From Cryptomeria japonica (Eukaryota > Streptophyta > Pinopsida > Cupressales > Cupressaceae): a DNA stretch of 64,000 bases. Under the pieces are notes generated by a model. The model worked only from the letters and a program-made list of their open reading frames with translations. It ran no database searches and was not told where the DNA came from. Both the position numbers and the translations under genes were made by a program. The stretch spans positions 194,454,195-194,518,194 of the forward strand of contig NC_081415.1 of assembly GCF_030272615.1 (NCBI RefSeq), in the 5' to 3' direction. Within the stretch, counting starts at the first letter, position 1; each line of letters opens with the position of its first letter. Positions 45,691 through 56,860 of this stretch are shown here, in pieces.

Positions 45691-47589
45691 ATCTATTTCT
45701 ATGTTTATTATGTATCTCTATGCATATGTTTGAACAATCTCAGCCTAATTATCTTGTTTGTTTGATTCTTATAATGAATCCCATAGCCACAATATAATGT
45801 ATTGCTAGGAATAGATCCAACTTTCAATTCTTATCCATAATCAAATAGAATATTAGACATATATCTAACCTATTTGTTTACACCAATTCTTGTCCATGTT
45901 TTGATATTCACATCCATTCATATTGGTACTATCTCCTCCTTTTACTTTTATTTTGTAAAAATTAAAGATATTATATTTATTTTTATAACACCATTGTGAT
46001 AATTGGTGGCATTTACAAGATCAACTATTAAATTATTGCCACCATAATATTTTTTGTCCTCCTATGTTACACATGGGTGACCAATAAATGCTTTGAGTTG
46101 GTTAAACTTTACTTGGCATAATGGTAAATGTTCATATACTTTGTAGTAGACTGAGGTAGTTATTTTATTACATTATAAGATTAATTTGGTAGCTAATTAA
46201 TTTTAATCCTTGCCTAGCTCTACCACTTATATATTAGGTATTTAGATAAATAAATATATATAATTTGTCAATAAAACTTTGTAAAGGGAAACATATGTCT
46301 AGTCAAAACTATATGGAATACAATAAAATACCTTGCACTATCAAGTTTTTTGAGATCCTTTAGTTAGTGCTATTACATATTCAACAAGGCACTATTAAGT
46401 TGTTTGAGATAATTTATTTAGTGCTATTACATATTCATCAAGATTTAACATCATGTACAATGATTGTTCATAAATTGCTAACAACAATAAGAAAAGTTAT
46501 AGGATATGTTTAATAAAAAAACTATCACATGTCTTTTAAATCTAAAAAGATATTTCATTATATGTATTAGGAAAAAAAACTTTTTTTAGGCATCAAAATA
46601 AACTAAAATATCATAAGTGAATCAAGAACAAAATGATCATTTGTGAAATATTATGAATAAACATATCTAAAGTAGTATTGGAAGCATGGATAAAATTTAA
46701 AGCTAAAGAACCATGGGAACCTATGGTAAAAATATGACAATAAGAATCTACCTAAAGATGGATAGATTAGAATTTATAAAACTATGTATAAAAACCCAAA
46801 ACCCTAATATAAGAAGATATATCATATTGTAATATCATACAATAAAACCCTAATATATATAAAAGAGATAAATGAATGAGTAGAAATAGAAATCTAAGAG
46901 AATTTTAAAAAATGATGATGCATTTAGAAAGTAGAAGTCTAAAATTATAAACTAGTGAATGTGTAATCTCTAAAGTGAAACCCTAGAACGGTGTAAGATT
47001 AGATGGTTCCATAAAAAATATAAAGATAAAAGTAACTTTTCCTTTAATAAACAAGTTGATGATTGGGAATGATAAATTAAGATAATTTAAATGCTAAATT
47101 AGTAATGTAAATTTGCATAGCCTAGTGAAGAAACTTAACTCTAGGAATGAGGGGGGAGAATAATGTTGACGTTCTATTAGGATATTCCTTTCGTAGGATT
47201 ACAAATAGGTCTTTTATTTATAGTCCACATTAGAATTAGAAAACTATGAAATTTTTTGTGGGCCCATCCTATAGGTATGGGTTGATATTATGAACACCCA
47301 TGGTCCAAAGAGTCACAAATATTTCTTTTTATTGAATATAAAGATGTGGTATTTCAAAATAGCTTCGAGGGATTGTCAAATTGGAAGGTTAGTATTTTCT
47401 TAAGTTTACTTCCTAGAATAAACTAAAGTGACGACATCACTCTTTCATCATGTAAATGAATAAAAAATATAAGTATAGATTAAGGTTTTTTTTAATGATA
47501 TTATTTCAAATGTGTAATATTTTCAATCAATAATTTGAGGATAAGTGAATGTACATAGAATGCTTTTAAGTATCAAGATATAACAAGTA
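45691..47589. other. AT-rich leader of copy B
   Basis: Counterpart of 721-2694. No gene or domain. Confidence 0.55.
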
Positions 47590-47603
47590 TTGGCACAATC
47601 TGG

Positions 47604-47835
47604 TGGGTGTGGGCGAGTGATAAGAAATTAAGTAGACTATTGTATTGCGGTGATGGTGCTCCCCATGGGATCCAAGACCAGCCACTTAGTCGAGACCATG
47701 GCAGCTTATCAAGCCCTTTCCCTTGCTAAATATTTGGTATTTAATAAAGTTTGGCTTGAGGGAGATTATAATAGCATTGTTAAATTCCGAAAGGGTCTAT
47801 CCTCCCCATCATTGACCATTAAAAACATTATATCT
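47604..47835 (+). pseudogene. RNase H fragment, left arm of copy B
   Basis: On the + strand the 47650-47934 frame reads MMVLPMGSKTSHLVETMAAY, then QALSLAKYLVFNKVWLEGDY and NSIVKFRKGLSSPSLTIKNI. The stop seen in copy A between GS and TSHL is here a Lys codon (GSKTSHL), so part of this arm is uninterrupted. The catalytic Glu (VETMA) and Asp (EGD) remain, though the following Ser is Tyr. Confidence 0.6.
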
Positions 47836-48881
47836 CAATCCACTGAAATACATATACTCTTATTTCTTTCAACCCCTTTTCCGAACACATGTACCAACCT
47901 AACAAATTATATTATTTCTATTAATCATGGTTAGGGTTATGATTATGGTTAGGTTTAAAGGTTAGGCTTATGATAATGGTTAGGGTGTATATCATGGTTA
48001 GGGTTACCATCAAGGTTAGGGTTTGGCTTTGGTTGAGGATTATGGTTAGGGTTAGGGTTTAGTTGTAAGGTTAAGTTTATGGCTAGGGTATAATGTTGGG
48101 GTTACAATTGTGTTTAGGGTTACATCAAAGTTAGGGTTAGAATTAAGGTTATAGTTCAATTACATTAAAGTTAGGGTTAAATTAGTATTAAAGTTCAATT
48201 ATGATTAGGGTTCAGGCTAGATTAAGGTTAGGAATAAATTAGGATTAAGGTTCAATTCAGGTTAGGGTTAAGTTTAGGGTAGGATTATTTTTAGGGTTAG
48301 GGTTTAGGATTATGATTCGGTTAGTGTTATGATTAGGGTTAGGGTAAGGATTATGATTAGGGTGATGGTTTGTGTTATGGTTAGGTTTATTGTTTACATC
48401 ATGGTTGGGGTTAGGGTCATAGTTAGGATGATGGCTAGGGTTAGGGTTAGGGTTATGGTTAGGATTAGGTTTAGAGTTAGGGCTAAGGATCATTGTTAGG
48501 GTTAGGGTTTATTGTTATGGTTAAATTAGGATTAATGTTCAGAGTTATGGTAAGGATTATGGCTAGTGTTATGGTTTACATGATGGTTGGGGTTGGAGTT
48601 AGGGTTACATTTATGGTTAGGATTATAGCTAGGGTTAAGGTTTACTTCATGGTTAGGTTTAGGGTTAAGGGTCATTTTTAGGATTAATGTTCATGTTTAT
48701 ATCATGGTTATTGTTAGAGTTAGGATTTACATCATGGTTAGTGTTAGGTTTGTTGCTTGGGTTAGGGTTTAGGGTTTGGGTTATTGTTTGGTTTAGGGTT
48801 ATAATTATTGTTATGGTTATGATTATGATTTACATCATGGTTAGGATTAGGGTTTAGATATGTCTTCTTAATTATCTCCTT

Positions 48882-49115
48882 GGATTGAGATATAATGTTT
48901 TTAATGGTCAATGATGGGGAGGATAGACCCTTTAGGAATTTTACAATGTTATTAGAAGCTCCCTCAAGCCAAACTTTATTAAATCCCAAAGATTTAGCAA
49001 GGACAAGGGCTTGATAGGCTACCATGATCTCAACTAAGTGGTTGGTCTAGGATCCCATTGGGAGCGTGATCACCACAATACAATAGTGTACTTCATTTCT
49101 TATCACTCTCCCACA
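48882..49115 (-). pseudogene. RNase H fragment, right arm of copy B
   Basis: On the minus strand it reads VETMV-like (here ..IMVAYQALVLAKSLGFNKV), WLEGASNNIVKFLKGLSSPS and LTIKNIISQS. The catalytic Asp of GDS is Ala in this arm. Reads inward toward the telomere-like block. Confidence 0.55.
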
Positions 49116-49133
49116 CCCACCCGATTGGGCCAA

Positions 49134-50330
49134 TGAATAAGAATTATTGGAAATATTTATTTACAACTTGAATAAAGAAGCAAAATTCCATCTAGATATG
49201 AAAGGCATAGAGTCCTTTAATGACATGATGACCCAGGGTTTAAAATGTGAATGGACCCTCATCAAAAAGGGGCTTATCAAGATATACAATTAACCAAAAG
49301 ACATCCCTCGCCCACGCTTTAAGAGTGATAAACCCAACTTCTAGAATAATAAAAAAACATCATCAATGATGGGGATGTAGATGCAAGGACTGTCAAGAGT
49401 GCACAACCTATGGTCCAATTTGCAAGGCAAAATCCCCCTCCTAAGAACAAAATGGTTGTTCCCCCGCCAAATCAAGGATGCAATGTACCACAAGAGGAAC
49501 CAAGACAACAACACCAAAATTCTAAACCAAAATGTACATACACTCCCTTAGGGGAACCTAGTGAAACAGAGTTACGTCAATTGGTCTCCACAAATCTAGT
49601 GAACTTACCAAAGATATCTAATTATGAACCTTAGGTCAAACCTCTGTGATGGAGGGATCATTAACATTGCGAATTCCATCAAGGGAAAGGGTATAAAACA
49701 AGTAACTATCATAGATTGAAAGATCTTGTTCAGGATCTTATTGACCGAGGAGATATTGAAATTGAAGGACACGACCCAAAAACATCAAATAATGATCATC
49801 TCATGTTTAAGAATCCACTTCCATCACAAGATCAAAGGGGTCCTTCCACTTCAGGATGAAACACAGATACCAATGATTATATGCGAGCCACCTATAATTA
49901 CACTATGAATCACCTATATGATGCTAATGAACAAATTGCAACCATTACCATCAAAGATCCAAGCCCTACCTGCAATGTTGTTATGTGTCATAGAAAGATC
50001 ACCATTGAAGAATCTCCACAAGGCACAACCTCCATCCCAAAGCAGTATAACCTTGTGGAATAGTTAGATAAGATGCTTGCACTTATATCCATCTTAGAGC
50101 TTTTGCCCCTATCCCCATCCCATAAAATAATCTTGGATTAAGCTCTTCTTTCCCTATCTAATGTCATCACCATGTCTCACTTTCCCTGAAAGTGACAATA
50201 CATCCTTCCATAAACCTCGTAACACCTCACTCCATGTTCAAGGATTTATCAACCAACACAGAATCAAGTGAGTCTTGATCGACAATAGAGTAGTAATAAC
50301 ACAAAAAATCCAAACACTGCAAAAAAAATA
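49134..50330 (+). pseudogene. gag1, 3' part (copy B)
   Basis: Begins ELLEIFIYNLNKEAKFHLDM-like, then FARQNPPPKNKMVVPPPNQG, a zinc knuckle CEFHQGKGYKTSNY-type (last Cys lost), and YNYTMNHLYDANEQIATITI. It ends with truncated protease NQHRIK, stop, VLIDNRV. Same start point as in copy A. About 60 bp are missing near 50150. Confidence 0.7.
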
Positions 50331-51478
50331 CAAGACATGCAACAAGGAGCTACAGTGTGCTAGTGATTGGATGAAACTTGTCCTTAGTTTTTTGATAGGA
50401 GGTTGAACATGATACCTTTTCCCCCAAATTTAGACATACAAAAGTATGAAAAATACAATGGTAAAAGTGATCCCCATGATTATGGTAGGGAATTTTTTAC
50501 CATGGGTCTCGATTTTGCCCATGATGATACTTAATGAGATTATTCCCAAGACATTTGGGACAGAAAACAATGGAGTGGCTATCTAAACTTACACCTCCCA
50601 TCAGATCATTTGATGAGTTGGTAAATAAATTTATCACACAATACTCCTATAACATTCAACACGCAATCACCATGATGGATGTGTGTAACACCAAACAAAA
50701 GAACAACGAGACATTCATGATGTTTCTTTAATGGTGGAGATGCATGGTTTCAAGATATCCTCGAGATGTGACTGAAAAGGAAAATATGGAAATCTTCATT
50801 GATAATTTGAATAGTGAGATAATTTATTGACTCAAAATCCAATGCATACCATCTTTTGCCAAGTTGATGGAGAACGAAATCCAAGTAGAGGAAGCCTGCA
50901 TCAAGAAAGGAACCTTAAAGTTATTTGTGGAAGGTGTGGGTTCATCAAACACTATTTCCTTCAACAACAACACTCTGGACAAATCCAAATTTTGGACAAG
51001 GAGCAAAAACATTGTTAATGATGGAATAGTGGATGCTAACAATGTGAAGTCTAAACAACTAGTTTTGGCTTTAATAGGCAACCCACCATCCAACAAAGAT
51101 TAAAAAAGTGTTAACCAAGGCACTACCACTTATCCACAAAATACTAATCAAGGAAATCCAACATCAAACACAAACAAAAACTACGAAGGCAACAACACTA
51201 ATCGAGGAAATAATACAAACCAAAGAGGCAACATCAACACCTTCCCATCTCAACGCATTTACACACCCTTAGAGAAAACCTTAGAATCAACATTTTGAGA
51301 ACTATTTGAAAACAAGATCATTACATTACTAGTCAGGAGAAACTATGAACCTTAGATCAAACCATCTTGGTGGAATGACTCGCATTTTTATGATTCTCAT
51401 TGAAACAAAGGACATCACACAAATAATTGCATGAGGCTGAAAAACATCATTCATGACATGATTGATAGAGGTGACTTA
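50331..51478 (+). pseudogene. gag2 (copy B)
   Basis: MRLFPRHLGQKTMEWLSKLT and PPIRSFDELVNKFITQYSYN at 50534-50700 show an uninterrupted capsid core, followed by MMDVCNTKQKNNETFMMFL, EIQVEEACIKKGTLKLFVEG and DKSKFWTRSKNIVNDGIVDA. The zinc knuckle with stop after the first His is at about 51390-51430. This is the best-preserved gag2 core of the three copies. Confidence 0.75.
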
Positions 51479-51482
51479 ATAA

Positions 51483-52290
51483 TTGATAAAAAAAAAAAAA
51501 ATTGGTTACCATGAAGCCTTTAAAAATCCTCTTCCAAATTACATCAAGGGAGGAGCTTCATCATCCAACGATACCAGAGGAGCTCATATAAGTCATATAT
51601 ACGATAACACCATCAATCACATATCAACAAATGACAACCAAGTGAATGTCATTATAATCAAGAGAAAACAGAAACATGAGTCGATCAATGTGACAACCAG
51701 AGCTCAAAAATATGTCTTAAGAGGGAACACATCAGCATCAACAACTCTCCCCAAGACCCAATACAACCTAGTTGATCAACTATAGAGAATTCCTGCTTAG
51801 ACATCTATACTTGAGTTACTCAATTTATCTCCAAAACAAAAAGATATCTTGGAGCAAGCACTTGTCAAGACAAATGTTCCTAAAGATTCAGACATTAATC
51901 GATTCCAAGCCATGGTGGCTGATATGACAAGATTGCATAAACTATCTTTTTTTGAGCATGATGTTGTCTCCTTGAATCATCTACATAACACCCCACTCCA
52001 TATTGAATTCTTAGTCTATAAACACTGAGTAAAAAGAGTACTAATAGATGGAGGAGTTGGTCTCAATATCTGTACTTTAAAGCTTATCCATGCATTAGGC
52101 TTCTCTGAGAAGTCTATCAATGCAAGAAAAAATATCATCATTAAAAAATATGATGATTAAATGCATGTAGTACCTTCAACATATCACCAATGTATCAACT
52201 TGCCATATAATGGACAAGAAATTTCCATATCAGCAGACAATAATCTTTTTCAACATTGCAATACTATGGGGGTAGCTCAAGACAACCTAG
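51483..52290 (+). pseudogene. Protease, internally deleted (copy B)
   Basis: Linker INVTTRAQKYVLRGNTSAST and active strand KRVLIDGGVGLNICTLKLIH at about 52030-52090 are present. At about 52158 ~120 bp are missing, including the ILLGRPW strand; sequence resumes at 'gcatgtagtaccttcaac'. Confidence 0.7.
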
Positions 52291-53755
52291 TTCCACACAA
52301 CAAGGAAGCCCAAGATTCCTCAGTACCCAATCATCAAGAAGAACTCAAGTATTTATCTATAGAATTCAAGAAAAATATGAAAATCAAGGACCAAGGCATG
52401 GGGGAGTATTCGTTTGAACCTTTATGTCTATCAAAATTGCCAACATCACCAAAATCTTATGGACAACCTTCTGCATCAACATGTCAAGAAACATAGTCCA
52501 TCACCAAGTATGATGGTAAATTTATCCAATTGGGCACACTAGCTACTGAATTAGAAGAGAAAGACATCCTTAGTTGGCTATACAATGATGAAGAAGATGC
52601 TGGAGCTTCTACCATAGACGTGGTCGTACCAACGAAACAATATGAAAATGGATTCTAGATCATGCAATGGATGGGATTGAAAGGTAAAGGACCTATTGGC
52701 AAGCACCAAGAAGGCATTATAGAACCCATAGAACCTCCTTCATAATTTGTAAAAGATACGACGGTACTAGGATATGTGCAACAAGTAGTGCCTTGAAAAA
52801 AGAAAAATAACTATCAAAAACCTCAGTGGAGACCAAAGAAGAAATATGATGAAAACTCATTGGAAGAATTAGTACACCAAGCAGTAGGAACAATAAGGAT
52901 TGAGAAAGAACATCAAGACCACGAGAGACGACAAGAAGAACTAGCCATTCAAAGGGAAGAAGCTTCTTACAAGAAAGTGCATCATGTGCAGGAACCTGAT
53001 CAAATTAAAGTGGAGCCATCACACAAAGAAATATATACTCACCGAGAAGAGATAGTGTATGAAAAAATGCAACAATTACAAGAAGGTTTCGATTCTGAAT
53101 CCAAAAAAACTACAAAACTAGTAACAATTGTCAGAGATATTTTTTCACCATATAACATACCTGTTAGAAGCAGCAAGATAATCTAGGACAATGATTCTAA
53201 AATAGATTCTAATGAATATGAGTGGGGTACCTATTCAGATGTTACTGAAGATATTGAGGTGGATACCATCCACTCCTACACATCCGCTTCTCAGGAGGGA
53301 CAAGGCTCAGAATCTCGACCACTTGAATTTGGACCAAAACATATCTATGAAGATAGCAAGAATGAGCAATGACAATATGAACAAGGCTACACTGAAGATA
53401 ATACCATCGAAGACCTTGACATTATCATAGACTGAACCAGTATCCCAAACAATTACAATAACACTATCATGACACTTACCACGGCCAATCTCAACCCATT
53501 GAATGACTCCTTACCGCTCGTATTTCCTGACCTCATAGACTGGGAAGAACCTGAACACCATGATCTACCAATATTCCCAAATGATGAATCCATTATCTAG
53601 TACCTCTGTTCCATCAATCCCGAAACATGCTCTACCAGTGAACAAAGTAACGATATCTATAATCTAGGGAGTGCCAAGTCTCTTAGTCGCAAAATTCAGA
53701 AAAACAAAGGATCTAATGGTGAAAACAAAGGATCTAATGGTGAAAACTAGTCAAT
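52291..53755 (+). pseudogene. Protease-RT linker (copy B)
   Basis: NKEAQDSSVPNHQEELKYLS, GEYSFEPLCLSKLPTSPKSY, a Glu/Lys-rich helix (EELVHQAVGTIRIEKEHQDH, 52860-53186) and an acidic tail. Homology with pol ends at 'agtcaatggtaaaa' just as in copy A. Confidence 0.65.
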
Positions 53756-53756
53756 G

Positions 53757-54130
53757 GTAAAATTTATGTGCATGAACAAATAGATTAAAAGTACTATATA
53801 ATATTTAAGATATAAAAATATTTATTATTAAAAGTTTCTTATTTATCATATGGATGTGATTTTTCTATTTTAGTTGAGTTAAAAATATTTCAAAAATAAC
53901 ATATGATGATTGATTTAGAAATCTCAAAAATAATTTATCAAAAATTTAAAAGGTTAAAAGAAAATAATTAAAAAAAAAAAGCTTTGAGCTATTTAAAAAT
54001 GTCTTAATTTTATTAGAACAAAGTTTAAAGTTATTCATTTTATAGAGTTATTGAATATATGTACATAATAATAAATATTTTATTAATATTTCATAAAAAA
54101 TAGATAATAAGTTTTATGAATGCATAATCC
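53757..54130. other. AT-rich joint (copy B)
   Basis: Counterpart of 8981-9340. Non-coding. Confidence 0.5.
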
Positions 54131-54790
54131 TACAATATTAACCCTAATTGTAGAATAATCATAACCCTAAACTTAATCTTATACTAATTTAACCATAAGC
54201 CTAAAGTAATTGAATCATAATCGTAATTCTAACCCTAATTGAAATTTAATACTAATCACAACTATGATCAACCACTTATCATAATCAAACCCTGACCTTG
54301 CCAATATTCTTAATCTAGACTCAATTCCTTGACCGTAACCTAACCCTAAACTAACCTAGGTAATCCTAATAATGATGTAAACTATAATTATTATCCTAAT
54401 CCTAATCTTAAACCCTATCCTAAGCCATTACCCTAACCCTAACCATGATTCAAACCTTAAACCTAACCATAGTCCTAGGCCCTAACTCTATCCATAATCC
54501 CAACAATAACACTAATAATGGTGTATGCTAACCCCAATCCTAACCCTAACCATGATGTAAACATTACCATTAATCCTAACACTACCCCTTAACCCCAACC
54601 ATGATGTAAAACATAACCCTAGAGCTATATTACCAGTGTTAACCCTAACCCTAACCCAAGCCATGATGTAAACCATAACCTTTACCATAGTCCTAACCAC
54701 AGCTCTAAACCATTACCTTAATCATAACCTTAACCCTAACCCTTACCCTAACACTAACCCTAACCTAAACTAATCATAACCCTAACTCTA
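54131..54790 (-). repeat. CCCTAA-type array (copy B)
   Basis: Counterpart of 9341-10010, C-rich on +. It ends at the hairpin 54812-54890. Confidence 0.85.
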
Positions 54791-54811
54791 AATTAGGGAA
54801 TGGTTCTATTG

Positions 54812-54890
54812 CCCTTAGGATGCACCAATCATATATTAAAATGTATTAATAATATATGAAGGGTATTGATATCTTGATACATCCTAAGGG
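54812..54890. repeat. Palindromic hairpin (copy B)
   Basis: cccttaggatgca (54812-54824) and tacatcctaaggg (54878-54890); one mismatch in the arms. Loop as in copy A. Confidence 0.5.
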
Positions 54891-54896
54891 TTGGAT

Positions 54897-55648
54897 GCAT
54901 ATCTTGACTTGAACTATCTTATCATTTTAGATTTTGATATGTGGGCGAAATGTGTTTTGTATATCTTGTGCAATCTATAGTAAAAAATTTCTATCAATGG
55001 TGGTCAAGCTTGAAAACCATAGATTATCCTTTGGAAAAAAAAATTATGTATCATGGACAAAAGCAAACAAAAATTTTGATAAAGATGGTTGTTACCTTAA
55101 AAGGACTATTGATGATTCCATTCATTGTAAAAAGCTAGGAGAATCTGAGACCGTAATGAGAGGTTTAATCTGTATATTTTTTTTGGGTCATCTTGGTTTC
55201 AAGATGGCCTATTGTAGATTATTGATCCTTGCTGCAATGCACATTGGAACATCTATTGGTTTAGAGCCAGGAGTGTCAATGATAGCAATACCTTTTCCAA
55301 TAGTTCTATTTACAAGACCTTGTTGTGTCTCTGTGTTGGTTGTAACATTGGCCTCTGGATAATAGCACTTATTTCTCAAGTTACCCATCATTATCTTTGA
55401 TATTCCTTTGCAACTTACCTTGGTAATCATGCTCTAGTCTTAGAGCCTTATTTCATCTTCCACATTTGTGTGTTTGTCTAAGTTTGATAAGTAGACCAAA
55501 TCATATGTCCTTGAACAAGATCAATCGTTTGATAAGTACAAGGTATTTTTTGTTGAACACTGATAGCAATATCATAATAAGATCAATCTTCTTGTGTTGG
55601 TTCAAAATTTCTTATGTTTTGTAATGTTTGATGAAATTGTGTTTGTAC
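54897..55648. other. Sequence specific to copy B
   Basis: 752 bp where copy A has a CCCTAA array. A + frame of 142 residues at 54934-55362 and a minus frame at 55209-55430 (GKGIAIIDTPGSKPIDVPMC) overlap. I recognise neither, and cannot say which, if either, was real coding sequence. Confidence 0.4.
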
Positions 55649-55649
55649 T

Positions 55650-56860
55650 GGATTTTCGCCTTGTTGACAGAACATTCCTCTTAAGGTGGCAACTATTGTA
55701 AGTCGGTCCCACAATCGGTTTGTGTTTGAATGTGATGTGTAGATAGGTTTGTCCATTATAGGTGGTAATCGATGTGTAAACATATGCATATATAAATATT
55801 AATTTCATAATTAATGTAGTAGGCTTAATGTTGAAATTTGCTTTATTAATGTGCTTTCTTGATCGAAATTGGATTGCATATATTATATTACCTGATCAAG
55901 TGTGCTAATATAATGAACATTATCATTTTATTATTTTATTGCACAATGTAAATATAAGAATATAATATATATTAACATAATATATAACTTATATAATATA
56001 AAATAATTTTATAATAATTGAAATATAAGAATTTAACAATAACATATAATTATTTAAATAATATAATAATCTTTTAATATATTATTATAATAATATAACA
56101 TAATATCATAATTATTGAAGTTAAATTATGAAATTACCATTGTGGGACCAATGAAAATGGACATTCTTTCTTTTTTAGGAAAATGGATTATTCTTATTTT
56201 AAGGAAAATGGATGTTCATTTTGTAAGGAAAATAGATATTCTTTTTGTAACATGTTTATCTAATTTCTAGGTACATATAATTTCTTGAAATTTTGCATCT
56301 CTATTTCTGTAAAACTACAAAAAATTGAACCAAAACATACTGTGTTTTACAGATTTAAGATTGTTTTTTACAGTGCCATTTTTTATGTGAAGATTAACTG
56401 CTGATATTTAGATAAATAAATTTAAATTTTTACAGTACCCTTTTATATGAAGATTAACTACTGATATTTAGATAAATATATTTAAATTTTTACATCGTGA
56501 AACTGAATTTCCAGGTTTTATTTTTTATTTTTTTATCATCCTTTTGGCTCTGGATAATTATTAAATAAAAATTATTGTAGTTAAATTATGGAAGTAACAT
56601 TGTAGGAAAAATGAAAATGGATATTCTTTTTGTAACAAGTTTCAATTTTCCCCTAGTGAACCGAATTTAGACAATTTCCAGGCACATACAATTTAGACAA
56701 ACATGTTTAAATTTTCTCCTCGTGGGACTGAATTTCCAGGTAATGTACACAGCGATAGTAAGCAGTGAATAGAAAACCCTACTCATTGAGATGCTACTAA
56801 TTGCACTTATTTTCACATGTTTGATACGGACCACCTGTCAATAAAGAAAATGTCATGGTG
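55650..56860. other. AT-rich non-coding DNA (copy B)
   Basis: 55650-56133 matches 11966-12466. 56134-56860 has no counterpart in copy A (replaced there by the copia-type fragment) and includes a short tandem motif: 'ctgatatttagataaat' occurs twice, near 56401 and 56462. Confidence 0.5.

Larger units (their letters stand above)
47590..49133. mobile_element. Foldback unit: RNase H arms around a TTAGGG-like block (copy B)
   Basis: The outer ends are TTGGCACAATCTGG (47590) and, reversed, TTGGCCCAATCGGG (49133). The arms are about 47590-47835 and 48882-49133; the centre 47930-48870 is telomere-like, G-rich on +. The left flank (AT-rich) and right flank (gag 'tgaataagaattattgg') are the same as in copy A, so the unit entered once, before duplication. 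Confidence 0.75.
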
